The notes beneath the pieces are model-generated. The model worked only from the letters and a program-made list of their open reading frames with translations, did not search any database and was not told the DNA's origin. The position numbers were made by a program, and so were the translations under genes. 64,000 nucleotides of DNA from Granulicella sp. 5B5 (GTDB lineage: Bacteria > Acidobacteriota > Terriglobia > Terriglobales > Acidobacteriaceae): assembly GCF_014083945.1 (NCBI RefSeq), contig NZ_CP046444.1, positions 1 to 64,000 on the forward strand, written 5' to 3'. Shown here piece after piece: positions 49,762 through 58,458 of the stretch. Each line of letters begins with the position of its first letter. The first letter of the stretch is position 1.

Positions 49762-50421
49762 GTGGCACTGCAAGTCATTCTGGCCGACAATCAGGTTATT
49801 TTCCGTACGGGTATAGCGCGCGTTCTCGCTCTTGAAGAGAACATTCAGGTCGCCGCTCAATGCGCCGATCTGGAGCGCCTTCAGGAGGCCGTTGGTAGCC
49901 TCCGCAAATCTATCGTGATCTTCCCCTCGAGCATCACTCACGATCTCCACTCGCTTCTGGACTGGATCGAGCAGGCCGGCAGCCGCTCGGTCATCATCCT
50001 TGAGCATGACTCAGTCCTCGAAGAGTCCGTCGCGCTCCGTATCGAAGGCATCGTTCTCCGTTCGGTAGCCGGTCCTCAGCTTGTCGACTGCCTGCACCGC
50101 GTCGCCGCCGGCGAGCGCTCCGTGCAGCGTGCCAAGGTCAAGTCCATGCCCTCGCCCGACCGCGTTGGCGTCATGGTCCTGCAGCGCCTTACCCCCAAGG
50201 AGCTCCAGATTGTGGCCCTCGTCGCAGAAGGCTGCAAGAACAAAGACATCGCCATGCAGCTTGGCACCAAGGAGCAGGTCGTCAAGAATTACCTCTGCTC
50301 CATCTATGACAAGACCGGCGTCTCAGACCGGCTCGAGCTTGCGCTGTTCACCATCCACCACCGTGCACTGGCTGAGGCCGTGGAAAACGTCCGCGCCTCC
50401 AAGGCAGCGCGCACCGCATAA
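49762..50421 (+). CDS. LuxR-type regulator with degenerate receiver domain
   Basis: 219 residues from GTG with GGAG six bases upstream. Receiver-like region residues 1-120 and NarL/LuxR helix-turn-helix at about 150-205 (LTPKELQIVALVAEGCKNKD, MQLGTKEQVVKNYL). The phosphorylation site is lost: where LLDLSMP is expected the sequence reads VIFPSSI, the acidic pair at the start is ADN, and the conserved Lys is Arg (GIVLRSVAG). It is therefore probably not switched by phosphorylation. No histidine kinase is near. A hairpin follows the stop. Confidence 0.85.
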   Translation: MALQVILADNQVIFRTGIARVLALEENIQVAAQCADLERLQEAVGSLRKSIVIFPSSITHDLHSLLDWIEQAGSRSVIILEHDSVLEESVALRIEGIVLRSVAGPQLVDCLHRVAAGERSVQRAKVKSMPSPDRVGVMVLQRLTPKELQIVALVAEGCKNKDIAMQLGTKEQVVKNYLCSIYDKTGVSDRLELALFTIHHRALAEAVENVRASKAARTA

Positions 50422-50428
50422 AGACATT

Positions 50429-50454
50429 CGCGGCCCCTGCAACTCGGGGCCGCG
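50429..50454 (+). terminator. Hairpin after LuxR-type gene
   Basis: CGCGGCCCC-8 nt-GGGGCCGCG, perfect 9-bp arms 7 bp after the stop codon. No T run follows, so it is a weak or Rho-assisted terminator candidate. Confidence 0.45.
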
Positions 50455-50520
50455 TCTCAACTGTTGTACTGCACCATCGGGCCCCTGCTTCGTTCTCCTA
50501 TTCAACCCGTACTACAACCA

Positions 50521-50563
50521 AAGTCGATCGCGGCGCCCTTCAGAGCTTCTCCGCGATCGACTT
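50521..50563 (-). terminator. Hairpin at 3' end of P5C dehydrogenase gene
   Basis: AAGTCGATCGCGG (50521-50533) pairs perfectly with CCGCGATCGACTT (50551-50563), 13-bp arms. The right arm encodes the last codons of the dehydrogenase (KSIAEKL region), the left arm lies past its stop at 50540. Followed on the minus strand by TTGGTTGT. Confidence 0.5.
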
Positions 50564-52135
50564 TGCCTGTGTAAACAGCAATAAATAGTCCGGCCCGCCC
50601 GCCTTCGAGTCCGTCCCGCTCATATTGAACCCTCCAAACGGATGCGCCCCCACCATCGCGCCCGTGCACTTGCGGTTCAGGTACAGGTTGCCTACATGGA
50701 ACTCCCGTCGCGCGCGCTCCAGCTTCTCCGCTGAGTTCGTGTAGATCGCGCCGGTCAGCCCGTACTCCGTGTCATTCGCAATCTCCAGCGCGTCATCGAA
50801 GTCCTTTGCCCGGATCACCGCCAGCACCGGCCCAAAGATCTCCTCCTGCGCCAGTCGCGCCTCCGGCTTCACCTCAGTGAACACCGTCGGAGCGATGTAG
50901 TACCCATCCTCAGCCGTCTTGATCGCCTCGCCGCCCGTCAGTAGCTGGCCCTCCTTCTGGCCTACCTCGATGTATCCCAGCACCCGCTTCCGAGCCACTT
51001 CGTTGATCACTGGCCCAAGGTAGAAATTCTCTGCCGGCGGCCCGCTCTGCAACGCCTCCACCTTTGCCTTCAGCTTCTCGGCAAAGCTGTCATAGACCGC
51101 ATCCGCCACAATAGCCCGCGAGCACGCCGAGCACTTCTGCCCGCTGAACCCGAACGCCGACGCCACCACCCCGGCCACAGCATCATCCAGATCCGCATCC
51201 GCATCCACCACAATCGAGTCCTTGCCGCCAAGCTCCAGGATCGTCCGCCGCAGAAACCTCTGCCCCGGCAGCGTCTTCGCCGCCCGCTCATGGATCTCCA
51301 GCCCAACCTTCTTCGATCCCGTAAACGCGATGAACCGTATCTGCTTGTGCTCCACGATGGCGCGCCCCACCTCCGGCCCACCCTGCACTAGGTTCACCAC
51401 GCCTGCCGGCAGCCCCACCTCCATCAGCAACGCCACAAACCGCGCCGCAATCGTCGGAGCATCCGGGGACGGCTTCAGCACCACCGTGTTCCCGCTCACA
51501 ATCGCCGCGCACGTCATCCCCGCCATAATCGCCAGCGGAAAGTTCCACGGCGGAATCACCGCGCCTACACCCAGCGGCACATAGCGCAGCATGTTCTTCT
51601 CGCCCGGATACTGGATCGGCGTCGTCGCCGCATCCAGCTTCAGCGCCTCGCGCGCATAAAACTCCAGAAAGTCGATGCACTCGCCCACATCCGCATCGGC
51701 CTCTGCCCAGTTCTTGCCCACCTCCAGCGTCAGCCACGCGCAGAACTCGAAGTGCCGCTTCCGCAGCAGGTCTGCGGCGCGCAGCAGCAGCTCCACGCGG
51801 GCCTTCACATCGGTACGTCCCCAGCTCGCGAACGCCACCTGCGCGGCCTCCACGGCCGCCAGCGCTTCAGACTCGCTGGCTTCAGGATGTACGCCAATCA
51901 CTTCACTCGGCTTGGCCGGGTTTACGGACGCAAACGTCTTGCCCGTCCGCACCGCATGGCCGCCGATCAGCAGCTCATAGCTCTGCCCCAGTTGCCCACG
52001 CGCCTCCACCAGCGCCTGCTTCATCGCATCGGCGTTTTCCACCCGCGAAAAATCGGTAAACGGCTCATTGTGGAACGGGGGCAGGGAAAGACTGCCACTG
52101 AAAGTGGTCGGCAAATCAACAGTAATTGAGCTCAT
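50540..52135 (-). CDS. Delta-1-pyrroline-5-carboxylate dehydrogenase
   Basis: 531 residues. NAD-dependent oxidation of glutamate semialdehyde to glutamate, the second step of proline breakdown. Visible: PWNFPLAIMAGMTCAAIVSG, FTGSKKVGLEIHERAAKT, general base Glu in TILELGGKDSIVVDADADLD, catalytic Cys in GFSGQKCSACSRAIV, and EEIFGPVLAVIRA. The length and TPIQYPGEKNMLRYVPLG match the RocA/PruA single-domain type rather than bifunctional PutA. No proline dehydrogenase is beside it in the window. Confidence 0.92.
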   Translation of the reverse strand: MSSITVDLPTTFSGSLSLPPFHNEPFTDFSRVENADAMKQALVEARGQLGQSYELLIGGHAVRTGKTFASVNPAKPSEVIGVHPEASESEALAAVEAAQVAFASWGRTDVKARVELLLRAADLLRKRHFEFCAWLTLEVGKNWAEADADVGECIDFLEFYAREALKLDAATTPIQYPGEKNMLRYVPLGVGAVIPPWNFPLAIMAGMTCAAIVSGNTVVLKPSPDAPTIAARFVALLMEVGLPAGVVNLVQGGPEVGRAIVEHKQIRFIAFTGSKKVGLEIHERAAKTLPGQRFLRRTILELGGKDSIVVDADADLDDAVAGVVASAFGFSGQKCSACSRAIVADAVYDSFAEKLKAKVEALQSGPPAENFYLGPVINEVARKRVLGYIEVGQKEGQLLTGGEAIKTAEDGYYIAPTVFTEVKPEARLAQEEIFGPVLAVIRAKDFDDALEIANDTEYGLTGAIYTNSAEKLERARREFHVGNLYLNRKCTGAMVGAHPFGGFNMSGTDSKAGGPDYLLLFTQAKSIAEKL

Positions 52136-52159
52136 GCAAAGGTCCCTTCAATCTCCAGT

Positions 52160-55100
52160 TTACTCTCCCGTCAGCTGCTCAGTATGCTTCGACATCTTCG
52201 CCGTCCGCTCCAGCTTGTCCCAGCTGAACGGCTTCCCATCGATCGCCCGTTTCACCGTCTTGAACAGCACCCAGCTGAACAGTTGCCGATAGGTAAACCG
52301 CTGCAGCCAGATATGCACCAGCAGCCACGCATCGCCCTTGCTTGCCGGGTGCTTCCGCTCCAGCAGGAACGCCAGCGCCGACGCGATGAAGTCGATAATC
52401 AGGAACGCCCCAAAGAACGTCAGCAGCTTCACCAGGTCCGCCGGGTTCGTCGTCTCCGGGTGATAGTACTTGTCGATGAAGTAGTGGATCACCCCCGCCA
52501 CAAACATAAAATCAATCAGCGGAGACACCAGCGGCAGCACAATCTGGAACACCACAATATTCGGCAGCGCAAACAGTCCCATCGCCCGCCGGTTGCGGAT
52601 CGCTCCCCGGTGCTTGAACACTGCCTGCAGAATCCCGAACGACCACCGGAACCGCTGCCGTGCCAGCCCGTTCGCCGTCACCGGCGCCTCCGTAAAAGCC
52701 AGCGCCTGGTCTTCGTAGATCACTGCATATCCCTGCTCCAGCAGGTTCATCGTCAGGTCGGCGTCTTCGGCCACGGTGTCGGGATGATACCCGCCACCGG
52801 CCTTCACCGCCGCCGTCCGCCACGCGCCGATCGCCCCCGGCACCACCATCACCACGTCGAACAAATCCAGCGCCCGCCGCTCAAAGTTCTGGCTCGTGAT
52901 GTACTCCAGTGCCTGCCACCGCGTCCATAGGTTCACGCGATTGCCTACCTTCGCATTGCCTGCCACGGCTCCAATGTGCGGGTTCGCAAAGTGGCACACC
53001 AGCCGCGCAATCGCATCATGCGCAATCACGCCGTCGGCATCGATGCCGACATAGATCTCTTCATTCGTCTGCTGCAGCGCGAAGTTCAGAGCCTCGGCCT
53101 TGCCACCGTTCGGCTTGGTCAGCACCGTCACGCGCCCGTCGGCAATCTCCTTCGCATACGTCTCGGTCGCAATCTTGTAGGTCTCATCCTTCGACCCATC
53201 GTCGATCACGATAATGCGGATGTTCTTGTAGTTCGACATCAGCACCGACCGGATCGTCCGCGCGATCACCATCTCCTCGTTGTAAGCCGGGATCAGCACC
53301 GCCACCCGCGGGTTGTAATCCGCTGTGGCATACTCCTTCCGCTTGCGGAAGCGGTCGATGATCGCGAACAGCCCAATCACAATCAGCCGTCCGCTCATCA
53401 GAATGTCGCCCAGGAAGAACACCCAGATCACAAAGTGGTTGAAGAACCCGATCAGGAAGAACGCGACCGAGTCCACCATCGCCTCGTACTTCTGGTGCTG
53501 CGTCAGCGGCACCATCACCTGGTCGCGGCTCAGCCCAATCAGCTGCGACACCGGCACAATCTCGTATCCATGCGCGCGCAGTGCCTCGATCAGCTTCGGC
53601 AGCGCCGCCACCGTCGCCGAGCGGTCGCCGCCGCCATCATGCATCAGGATGATCGACCCGCGCATCCACGGCTTTGTCTTCGCCTCTTCGATCTGTTCGA
53701 ACACGCTGTTGATAATCTGCTGCGGCGACTTCCTCGGGTTCTCGTCCCAGTCGTCCGTATCAATCTTGTCCCCGACGATCACATACCCACGCTTCTGGAT
53801 ATGCTCCACCGGCTCCGCCTGGTCGTTCGTATCCGGCTCCTGGTCAATCGAGTACGGCGGACGGAAGTACACTGGGTTCACGCCCAGCTTCGCCGCAAAC
53901 AGCTCCTCGGTCAGGTTCAACTGCAGGTCCACCTGCCCCGTCGAAATCTCCGAGATGTCCGGATGCGAGTATGTGTGATTGCCAATCTCGTGCCCCTCGC
54001 GGAACACCCTCTGCATCACACCCACGTTTTCCTGTGCCACCTCCCCGATCATGAAGAACGTGCCCTTCACGTTGTACTTCTTCAGGATGTCGAGGATCTT
54101 CGGCGTCCACGTCGGGTCCGGCCCATCGTCGAAGCTGATCGCTACTTTCTTCGGGTGATACCCATACTGCGTCACCGTGTAGGGCAGGGGATACGAAGTC
54201 ATCGACTCCGACACCACGCTCAGATACTGCTTCGGGATCGTCGGGTCATCATCCATCTCAAGCGTGCGCTGCCCGTTCTGCGGCAGCCCCGTGACGCGGA
54301 TGATGTCGCCGTCGCCCTCCGTATCGATGTCCTGTCCCGGTGACACCGTCGCCAGGTCCTTCGCCGGGTCCGCCTTCAGCGGGCTGTCCCATATCTTCCA
54401 CAGCGAGTCGTCCTCGCTCCCCAGCCGCCACAGCGCGAACGTCTGCAGCCCCAGCGCCCGCGCCACCCGCATCTGGTTCAGCGCCGTCACCGCATCCAGA
54501 AACCAAATCTCATGGCGCATCTTCGCGTCTTCATCGTCATACGCAAAGTGCGGGTTCAGCGACGCGTCGTCCAGGTCGATCTGCGCTCCCGCATCCGACG
54601 CCTCCTGCCACACCTCCTGCGTCGACAGGTTCGTCGCAGAGGTGTCGTCATCTATGTCTGCCGGCTTCTTCGCCGGCCTTCTCCGCTTACCCTTCGCCAC
54701 AGGCTCAGGCAATGGCGTCGTCCAGTCATAGCCATACGCGCCAATCGAGCAGATGATCTTGTCCTTCGGCACCACCTTCATCGCGTTCTGTAGGTTCTGC
54801 TCGAACCAGTCCTGTCCCGCAACCGGCCCCGGCGGCGTCCCGTCCTGGTGCTCGCCGTAGTTCATTAGAATCAGCCCATCCGCGTTCGCCGCATATACCC
54901 CCATGTCCGCCGGGCTCGTCGTCACCGGCACATTGATGTACACCTTCAGGTTCTTCGCATGAAAGTCCCTGTACACCGCCTGGATCAGCTGGTCATACCC
55001 CTGCTTCGCATCGGTGGGCAGCGCCTGGAAGTCCAGCGTGATCCCGCGATACCGCGTGTTCGCCGCCATGAACTCATCCACCTGCTCGATGAAGTTGTCC

Positions 55101-55711
55101 CGCGCCGTCGCGCTCACCATGAACTGCTCAACGTCCGGCTCGAACACCCCGTCCACCGGGCTGTAGTTGTTCACCAGCGGAAAGATGTCTGTGTCTTCCT
55201 TCGCCGCCGTGATCGCCTTCACAATCTTGTTCTCGCGGTCGACGCTGTGTACGCCCTGCTTGTCCACCACCGCAAACGGTATGTTGTCCGACGTGTAGCT
55301 CACCAGCGACCCGTCCGGCGTCACTACGTGCAGCCACTCCGGAAACAGCAGGTCGATCTGCTTGATGTGCGCCTTGAACGACGCAAAGCTAGCCGGGTCG
55401 GCGTCCGTATAAAACGCCGCGCGCAGCCCTTCGCCCTGGTTCATCGTCACGTCGCTCGGCTCCACGTCCGACCGCCGGTGCTTCGAGTGGTTCAGCCGTT
55501 CCTTTGACCGCAGCTCAGGCTTCGGCTGATACAACGCGCGATATCGCTTCGTCGCCGATCGCAGATCCAGGCCTTGCATCGGCTTCATCCGCAGCAAACC
55601 CACAATAAACAGGATTCCCAGCACCGTGGCCGAAAGGGCCAGCGAGTCAAAGATTCGCCGCAGCCGCCTCCATCGTTTGCGTTGCGGGTCGTAGAAAACA
55701 GGTTTGCTCAT
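52160..55711 (-). CDS. GH18-like / polysaccharide deacetylase / GT2 fusion protein
   Basis: 1183 residues. Order: membrane anchor (about 25-43); GH18-like barrel (about 80-470; YRGITLDFQALPTDAKQGYD, EIWFLDAVTALNQMRVA); NodB deacetylase (about 530-720; ISFDDGPDPTWTPKILD, GHEIGNHTYSHPDI with metal His, RPPYSIDQEP, ILMHDGGGDRS); GT2 synthase (about 810-1080; AVLIPAYNEEMV, GIDADGVIAHDA, AEDADLTMNLLEQGY, RQRFRWSFGILQ), with flanking membrane helices. The set recalls PgaB plus PgaC of poly-GlcNAc export in one chain: synthesis, deacetylation and hydrolase-like handling of a beta-linked amino-sugar polymer. In the barrel the usual DxxDxDxE catalytic motif is reduced to TLDFQALP, so hydrolysis is doubtful. 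Confidence 0.88.
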   Translation of the reverse strand: MSKPVFYDPQRKRWRRLRRIFDSLALSATVLGILFIVGLLRMKPMQGLDLRSATKRYRALYQPKPELRSKERLNHSKHRRSDVEPSDVTMNQGEGLRAAFYTDADPASFASFKAHIKQIDLLFPEWLHVVTPDGSLVSYTSDNIPFAVVDKQGVHSVDRENKIVKAITAAKEDTDIFPLVNNYSPVDGVFEPDVEQFMVSATARDNFIEQVDEFMAANTRYRGITLDFQALPTDAKQGYDQLIQAVYRDFHAKNLKVYINVPVTTSPADMGVYAANADGLILMNYGEHQDGTPPGPVAGQDWFEQNLQNAMKVVPKDKIICSIGAYGYDWTTPLPEPVAKGKRRRPAKKPADIDDDTSATNLSTQEVWQEASDAGAQIDLDDASLNPHFAYDDEDAKMRHEIWFLDAVTALNQMRVARALGLQTFALWRLGSEDDSLWKIWDSPLKADPAKDLATVSPGQDIDTEGDGDIIRVTGLPQNGQRTLEMDDDPTIPKQYLSVVSESMTSYPLPYTVTQYGYHPKKVAISFDDGPDPTWTPKILDILKKYNVKGTFFMIGEVAQENVGVMQRVFREGHEIGNHTYSHPDISEISTGQVDLQLNLTEELFAAKLGVNPVYFRPPYSIDQEPDTNDQAEPVEHIQKRGYVIVGDKIDTDDWDENPRKSPQQIINSVFEQIEEAKTKPWMRGSIILMHDGGGDRSATVAALPKLIEALRAHGYEIVPVSQLIGLSRDQVMVPLTQHQKYEAMVDSVAFFLIGFFNHFVIWVFFLGDILMSGRLIVIGLFAIIDRFRKRKEYATADYNPRVAVLIPAYNEEMVIARTIRSVLMSNYKNIRIIVIDDGSKDETYKIATETYAKEIADGRVTVLTKPNGGKAEALNFALQQTNEEIYVGIDADGVIAHDAIARLVCHFANPHIGAVAGNAKVGNRVNLWTRWQALEYITSQNFERRALDLFDVVMVVPGAIGAWRTAAVKAGGGYHPDTVAEDADLTMNLLEQGYAVIYEDQALAFTEAPVTANGLARQRFRWSFGILQAVFKHRGAIRNRRAMGLFALPNIVVFQIVLPLVSPLIDFMFVAGVIHYFIDKYYHPETTNPADLVKLLTFFGAFLIIDFIASALAFLLERKHPASKGDAWLLVHIWLQRFTYRQLFSWVLFKTVKRAIDGKPFSWDKLERTAKMSKHTEQLTGE

Positions 55712-55811
55712 GAGTTGTGCTGTATCGCCATGTTAGAAACGTTAGTCTTCCGAGTCAACGCAAACGGCTCGCGCCGCTCCTTCCTGTACTGACCTTATAG
55801 GATGTTATTTA

Positions 55812-57299
55812 ATGCCGTCGCGTCAGAAGACAATCCTCTGGTCCGCAGCCGCTCTCCTCGCGGGCCTTTCTCTGCGCATCATCTTCGTTCTCCATCACCC
55901 GCGCTGGGTCGGCGACACGATGGTCTACGCCGACCTCGCCCAGAACATGCTCTCCCATCACGTCTTCGGCTTCTCCGAAGGCGGCCTTCAGCCCACCCTC
56001 ATCCGCCTGCCTGGTTATCCTGCCTTTCTCGCCGTCTGCTTCGTGCTCTTCGGCCACGCCAACTACCTCGCCGTCGTCTGCATCCAAGTCGCACTCGACC
56101 TCCTCGGCTGCCTCCTGCTCGCCTCTATCGCCGCCCGCATCTGGAGCACCCGCGCCGGCCTCATCACTCTCTGGCTCGCCGCCCTCTGCCCCTTCACCGC
56201 CAACTACACCGCCGCGGTCCTCACCGAAACCCTCAGCATCTTCTGCGTCACACTCGCTCTCTTCGCCCTCGAAAGGTGGCAATCCCAATTCACCCTCCCA
56301 CTGGGTGCCCCATCTTCGCCTGCGGCTTCATCGCAGGCTAAGGTGGGTTCGCAGGATGCCTTCCCAGCCAGCGACCAACTCGGCCTCGGCTGGTCACTCC
56401 TCGTCGGCTTTGCCTGCTCCTTCGCCGTTCTCATCCGCCCCGACGAAGGCCTCCTCGCCGCCGCCATCATCCCTGCAATGCTCTGCCTCGCCTTTCGGTC
56501 TCCTGCGCGCTCCATCCGCTCGCGCCTTCTCCCTGCCGCTGCCGCATCCCTCGTCGTGCTGCTCCCGCTGCTCCTCTGGGGCATCCGCAACTACCGCGTC
56601 TTCCACGTCATCCAGCCGCTCGCCCCACGCTACGCAAACGACCCCGGCGAGACCGTCCCCTTCGGCTTCATGCGCTGGTACCGCACCTGGGGCATAGACT
56701 TCCAATCCACCTTCGACACCTACTGGGCCTACGACGGCGCTCCCATCGACATCCACAACCTCCCGCCCCGCGCCTTCGACTCGCCCACCCAGCGCGCCGC
56801 CACCGCCAATCTCCTCACTCAGTACAACGTCAACCAGTCTGAAACCCCGGCCTTCGACGCCGCCTTCGCCCAACTCGCCGCCGTCCGCGTCGCCGCGCAT
56901 CCCTTCCGCTACTACGTCGTCCTTCCCATCGCTCGCCTCGCCGACATGTGGCTCCGTCCGCGCACCGAGCTCCTGCGCATCCCCATTCCATGGTGGCAGT
57001 TCACCAACCCCGCCGCGTCGCTCTTCTCCATCTTCTTCGCGCTGCTTGACGCCGCCTACCTCGCGCTCGCTGTCTTGGGCCTCATCCGCTCCAGCCGCAA
57101 GCTCTGGAGCACCCGCCCCGAGCTCCTCATCGCAACACTGGCCTTAGTAGCCCTGCGCTGCGCCCTGCTGCTCACACTCGACAACTCCGAACCCCGCTAC
57201 ACCCTCGAATGTTTCCCGATGGTCATCCTGTTTGCTTCAGCGGCTTTCAAAACGTCCAGCCCCAAAGGTGTCATCTCGACCGAAGGCCGCAGGCCGTAG
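55812..57299 (+). CDS. Membrane glycosyltransferase, GT39/ArnT-like
   Basis: 495 residues, about ten membrane helices. First periplasmic loop with VGDTMVYADLAQNML (the acidic residue used by polyprenyl-phosphate sugar transferases) and GLQPTLIRLPGYPAFLAVCF. These enzymes move a sugar from a lipid carrier onto lipid, glycan or protein at the outer face of the inner membrane. The last residues (GVISTEGRRP) are encoded by intergenic repeat C, so the repeat inserted at or has extended the gene end. A Ser/Ala-rich stretch at 158-185 (SSPAASSQAKVGSQDAF) interrupts a loop. Confidence 0.75.
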   Translation: MPSRQKTILWSAAALLAGLSLRIIFVLHHPRWVGDTMVYADLAQNMLSHHVFGFSEGGLQPTLIRLPGYPAFLAVCFVLFGHANYLAVVCIQVALDLLGCLLLASIAARIWSTRAGLITLWLAALCPFTANYTAAVLTETLSIFCVTLALFALERWQSQFTLPLGAPSSPAASSQAKVGSQDAFPASDQLGLGWSLLVGFACSFAVLIRPDEGLLAAAIIPAMLCLAFRSPARSIRSRLLPAAAASLVVLLPLLLWGIRNYRVFHVIQPLAPRYANDPGETVPFGFMRWYRTWGIDFQSTFDTYWAYDGAPIDIHNLPPRAFDSPTQRAATANLLTQYNVNQSETPAFDAAFAQLAAVRVAAHPFRYYVVLPIARLADMWLRPRTELLRIPIPWWQFTNPAASLFSIFFALLDAAYLALAVLGLIRSSRKLWSTRPELLIATLALVALRCALLLTLDNSEPRYTLECFPMVILFASAAFKTSSPKGVISTEGRRP

Positions 57300-57316
57300 C
57301 GGAGAGACCTGCAGTA
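57270..57316. repeat. Dispersed repeat C, copy 2, overlapping a gene end
   Basis: GTCATCTCGACCGAAGGCCG, then CAGGCCGTAGCGGAGAGACCT. It matches the copy after icd (47918-47978). Its inner GGCCGCAGGCC part is palindromic. It supplies the stop codon TAG (57297-57299) of the membrane glycosyltransferase. Confidence 0.65.
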
Positions 57317-57333
57317 GTACCGCCTCCAAACCC

Positions 57334-58053
57334 TTAGTGCTGGAACACCTGCGTCCCCTTCGCCGTCTTCACCTTGTTGTCCCCGGCAATCCCATATTTG
57401 CCCTTGTCGATGCGCGAGTTCAGCCGAATATTGCTATACGTTGTCGTGCGATAGTCTCCGCTGGCCGTGTAGAAAATCTGCTTCACGCCAATCCCGCGTG
57501 ACGTATCCACCCACATCACCACGTTCTTGAAGCTCTTCGCCATCCCCGGGTCCTTCGGAACCAGGTTCAGCTTCTCGGTCGCGATCTTCGTGCCTGCAAT
57601 CGTCAGCGTCTCCGGCCCGCCATCCGCCACCGTCCACTTCTGCTGTAGATCGCTCCCGCTGCCGCCCATGCCCAGCGTCAAAAATCCCTGGTACTCCGAA
57701 CTGTTCGCCCCCGCATGAAACACTTGCATCTGCCCCACGCCAGGCGTGTACGACTCCAGCACATCCCCTGAAAACGCGATCACCTGCTTCGGCTTACCGT
57801 CCGGCCCATTCAGCACCGCACCTACGTCAGTCTTCGTGCCTTCACGCTCAAAAAAGATCTGCCCTTTGTCCGTCGTCGTGTCATGCACCACGCGTTCATA
57901 GTTGTCCCACTGAAAGTCCGCCTGCGCGCTCCTGAACGTCTTGCTGGCCGCGTCCATCTTCGCCAGCGTCGCCTGCAGTCCCTGCGCGGAGATCGGCATC
58001 GCCATCATCACAGCCGCTGCTGTTACACACGCACCTCTGCCCAGCTTCATCAT
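57334..58053 (-). CDS. LolA-like outer-membrane lipoprotein carrier
   Basis: 239 residues, signal peptide MMKLGRGACVTAAAVMMAMPISAQG, then a LolA/LolB beta-cradle-like domain: FRSAQADFQWDNYERVV, KGQIFFEREG, MWVDTSRGIGVKQIFY, YRTTTYSNIRLNSRID. It would carry lipoproteins through the periplasm or bind another lipid. It lies third in a minus-strand cluster after serS and a small membrane protein (18-bp gap). Confidence 0.7.
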   Translation of the reverse strand: MMKLGRGACVTAAAVMMAMPISAQGLQATLAKMDAASKTFRSAQADFQWDNYERVVHDTTTDKGQIFFEREGTKTDVGAVLNGPDGKPKQVIAFSGDVLESYTPGVGQMQVFHAGANSSEYQGFLTLGMGGSGSDLQQKWTVADGGPETLTIAGTKIATEKLNLVPKDPGMAKSFKNVVMWVDTSRGIGVKQIFYTASGDYRTTTYSNIRLNSRIDKGKYGIAGDNKVKTAKGTQVFQH

Positions 58054-58071
58054 CTTGGTTCAACCTCCCCT

Positions 58072-58458
58072 TTAGGGGTTCTCTCTGCGGATCGCAGCAT
58101 CATAAGCCGTCACATGCCCCTTACTATCGCTCACCGCCGTGTACGACTCCAGCGTCACGCTGCCCGCAATCGGTTCCACAACATTCAGGATCGCGCTCCG
58201 TATCGCCGCATCCCCAGCCGCTCCATGCAGCTCGCCGACAGGGATCTCATACACGAACCGAGCCTCTGTTGCCGTGCTGCCTTGCTCCTTCACCAGCACC
58301 TCGCTCGCGCGCAGCGGAACCTCTGGCACCGGCTTCGCCTTGAAGTCGATAAACCGTGGCGACACGAACAGAAACAGCAGAATCAGCGTCACCATCACGT
58401 CATAGTGAAAGCTCCCACGCTGGTACGTCCAGAAGATGTAGCGCTTGATCAAACTCAT
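58072..58458 (-). CDS. Small membrane-anchored protein of unknown function
   Basis: 128 residues, not recognised. One membrane segment near the N-terminus ([19 protein letters not shown], residues about 21-39) and a periplasmic domain with [12 protein letters not shown] and [20 protein letters not shown]. Its start overlaps the serS stop (ATGA), so it is made together with SerS; the LolA-like gene follows. Confidence 0.65.
   Translation of the reverse strand: MSLIKRYIFWTYQRGSFHYDVMVTLILLFLFVSPRFIDFKAKPVPEVPLRASEVLVKEQGSTATEARFVYEIPVGELHGAAGDAAIRSAILNVVEPIAGSVTLESYTAVSDSKGHVTAYDAAIRRENP

Noticed and set aside
52976-54343. Plus-strand frame of 455 codons opposite the GH18-like/deacetylase/GT2 gene
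   Set aside because: Rich in Arg, His, Leu and Val without any recognisable domain; the opposite frame carries complete motifs.
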